A DNA stretch of 24,798 nt, taken from assembly GCF_938045405.1 (NCBI RefSeq), contig NZ_CALIMW010000173.1, positions 1-24,798 of the forward strand, given 5' to 3'. Both the position numbers and the translations under genes were made by a program. Below are positions 24,062 through 24,798 of the stretch, piece by piece. This DNA is from an uncultured Campylobacter sp. Its GTDB lineage: Bacteria > Campylobacterota > Campylobacteria > Campylobacterales > Campylobacteraceae. The notes under the pieces are model-generated. The model saw only the letters and a program-made list of their open reading frames with translations. It did not search any database and was not told the DNA's origin. Position 1 is the stretch's first letter, and every line of letters begins with the position of its first letter.

Positions 24062-24083
24062 TCTTTGGAAATTTTCTAAAGAT
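24061..24083 (+). terminator. Hairpin directly after mfrE
   Basis: ATCTTTGGAAA and TTTCTAAAGAT form an 11-bp near-palindrome (one G-U pair) that starts at the last base of the mfrE stop codon. It is AT-rich, and no T tract follows, so it may be an RNA-stabilising or weak terminating structure. Confidence 0.4.
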
Positions 24084-24086
24084 TAA

Positions 24087-24159
24087 CGGATGATTTTGCA
24101 AAAATACTTCGCCGCGGCGTACAAACAGTGCGCCTGCTAGTATCGCACAAAATCATCCG
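24087..24159. repeat. Nested inverted repeat with perfect 12-bp arms
   Basis: CGGATGATTTTG (24087-24098) is the exact reverse complement of CAAAATCATCCG (24148-24159). Inside, ATACT pairs with AGTAT, and GGCGT with GCGCC (one wobble), so the whole 73 nt could fold into one long interrupted hairpin. The right end (24141-24160) is almost identical to 13478-13496. There is no T run after it and no coding potential. Confidence 0.65.
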
Positions 24160-24446
24160 ACCTACGCCTGCTTTATCATAAAATACTTTTCGCAGCTATA
24201 AAATTCTTGATAAAATTTCATTGCTTCGTAAATTTAACGCTTCGTAAAATTTAATGCTTTCTCCGCCGTCATTTAACGTTTCGCCCGCCGCGCTAAATTT
24301 TAATCCGCCTTTTATTTTAAATTTAAAACCTGCTAGACGATGAATAAATATAAAATTTTAATTAAATCTAACGAAATTTAAGGTGCATAAATTCTAAATT
24401 TTGATAGAATGCCATTTAAAAATATCCTAAATTTCAGGAGGACATT
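24160..24446. other. AT-rich leader region upstream of hydA
   Basis: No gene is visible. It is dense in TAAATTT/TAAAATTT words. TTGATAGAAT (24401-24410) looks like an extended -10 element (TG-A-TAGAAT) for hydA, 37 bp before its start codon; no clear -35 is seen. Confidence 0.5.
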
Positions 24447-24798
24447 ATGGTTGATTTAGCTCAAATTTCGGCTAGACTTGATGCCGTTGAGCGTTTGCCG
24501 CGAATAAAAGCGGAGGAAAGCATACAAGAAAGGCTTAAAAGCAAGGGTTTTTCGCGCCGCGATTTTATGAAATGGAGCGGAGCGATGACCGCGATGCTAG
24601 GGCTTCCAGCCGCATTTGCGCCGAGCGTGGCACGAGCTGCGGAGCTTGCGGATCGCTTGCCGGTAATCTGGCTTCATATGGCGGAGTGCACAGGCTGTAG
24701 CGAGAGCTTGCTGCGTACCGAGACGCCTACGATCGATAGCCTCATATTTGATTACATCAGCCTAGAATACCACGAGACGATAATGGCTGCCGCAGGCT
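24447..24798 (+). CDS. hydA: [NiFe]-hydrogenase small subunit, 5' part (3' end outside window)
   Basis: Start of the small subunit of a membrane-bound, periplasm-facing uptake hydrogenase of the Wolinella/Campylobacter HydABC type, which oxidises H2 and reduces menaquinone. ATG 24447 is preceded by CAGGAGGA (24436-24442). 117 residues are visible. The Tat signal lies at residues ~36-65 (SRRDFMKW, then AMLGLPAAFAP) after a long n-region typical of this group. Mature text begins near AAELADRLPVIWLHM. The proximal [4Fe-4S] motif ECTGCSESLLR follows. The reading frame is still open at the window end. It follows mfrABE on the same strand behind its own promoter-like sequence; H2 oxidation coupled to fumarate respiration would link the two units. 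Confidence 0.93.
   Translation, partial: MVDLAQISARLDAVERLPRIKAEESIQERLKSKGFSRRDFMKWSGAMTAMLGLPAAFAPSVARAAELADRLPVIWLHMAECTGCSESLLRTETPTIDSLIFDYISLEYHETIMAAAG

Noticed and set aside
1..24798. tRNA, rRNA, insertion sequence or prophage genes
   Set aside because: No cloverleaf, rRNA-like or transposase/integrase sequence was recognised on either strand. All substantial coding regions are accounted for by metabolic or envelope genes.

Overview
The window looks like chromosomal DNA of an anaerobic or microaerophilic epsilonproteobacterium, most likely a Campylobacter of the C. gracilis/showae/rectus type. The reasons are a complete mfrABE operon (periplasmic 8-methylmenaquinol:fumarate reductase) followed by the start of a Wolinella/Campylobacter-type Hyd [NiFe]-hydrogenase, epsilonproteobacterial Tat flavoproteins, and a mid-40s GC content with very many AAATTT-type words. 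The species call is inference; no rRNA or tRNA is present to anchor it.

Layout. (1) 2-8061 (+): 3' part of a penicillin-binding protein 1C gene (pbpC) and a full-length bacterial alpha-2-macroglobulin gene (yfhM-type), the classic envelope-repair/defence pair. The pbpC product carries two large low-complexity inserts, one of which is a perfectly phased array of twenty 15-bp units. (2) 8337-11890 (+): two tandem paralogous Tat-exported FAD proteins of the flavocytochrome c/fumarate reductase superfamily. They have no haem domain and their active sites differ from fumarate reductase and from each other. (3) 12025-12786 (+): a flavodoxin-ferredoxin fusion (EFR1 type), followed by the remains of a frameshifted small gene and about 500 bp of repeat-bearing non-coding DNA. 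(4) 17266-13646 (-): a four-gene operon encoding a PepSY protein, a low-complexity membrane protein, an OmpR-family regulator and a histidine kinase. It is divergent from an EptA-type phosphoethanolamine transferase gene (17474-19090, +). The shared upstream region holds a phased 6-N5-6 direct repeat that looks like the regulator's operator. (5) 20200-19295 (-): a LysR regulator divergent from mfrABE (20342-24061, +). (6) 24447-end (+): the 5' end of the hydrogenase small-subunit gene hydA.

How the parts work together (inference). The Hyd hydrogenase would reduce the methylmenaquinone/menaquinone pool with H2, and Mfr would use it to reduce fumarate on the periplasmic side. The two orphan Tat flavoproteins probably reduce other unsaturated organic acceptors in the same compartment with a donor encoded elsewhere. 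The PepSY/two-component/EptA block looks like a self-contained lipid A or surface-charge module of PmrAB type. The most unusual layer is at the DNA level: AAATTT/GAATTT/AAATTC words (RAATTY) are packed into intergenic DNA and into low-complexity inserts of three unrelated proteins.
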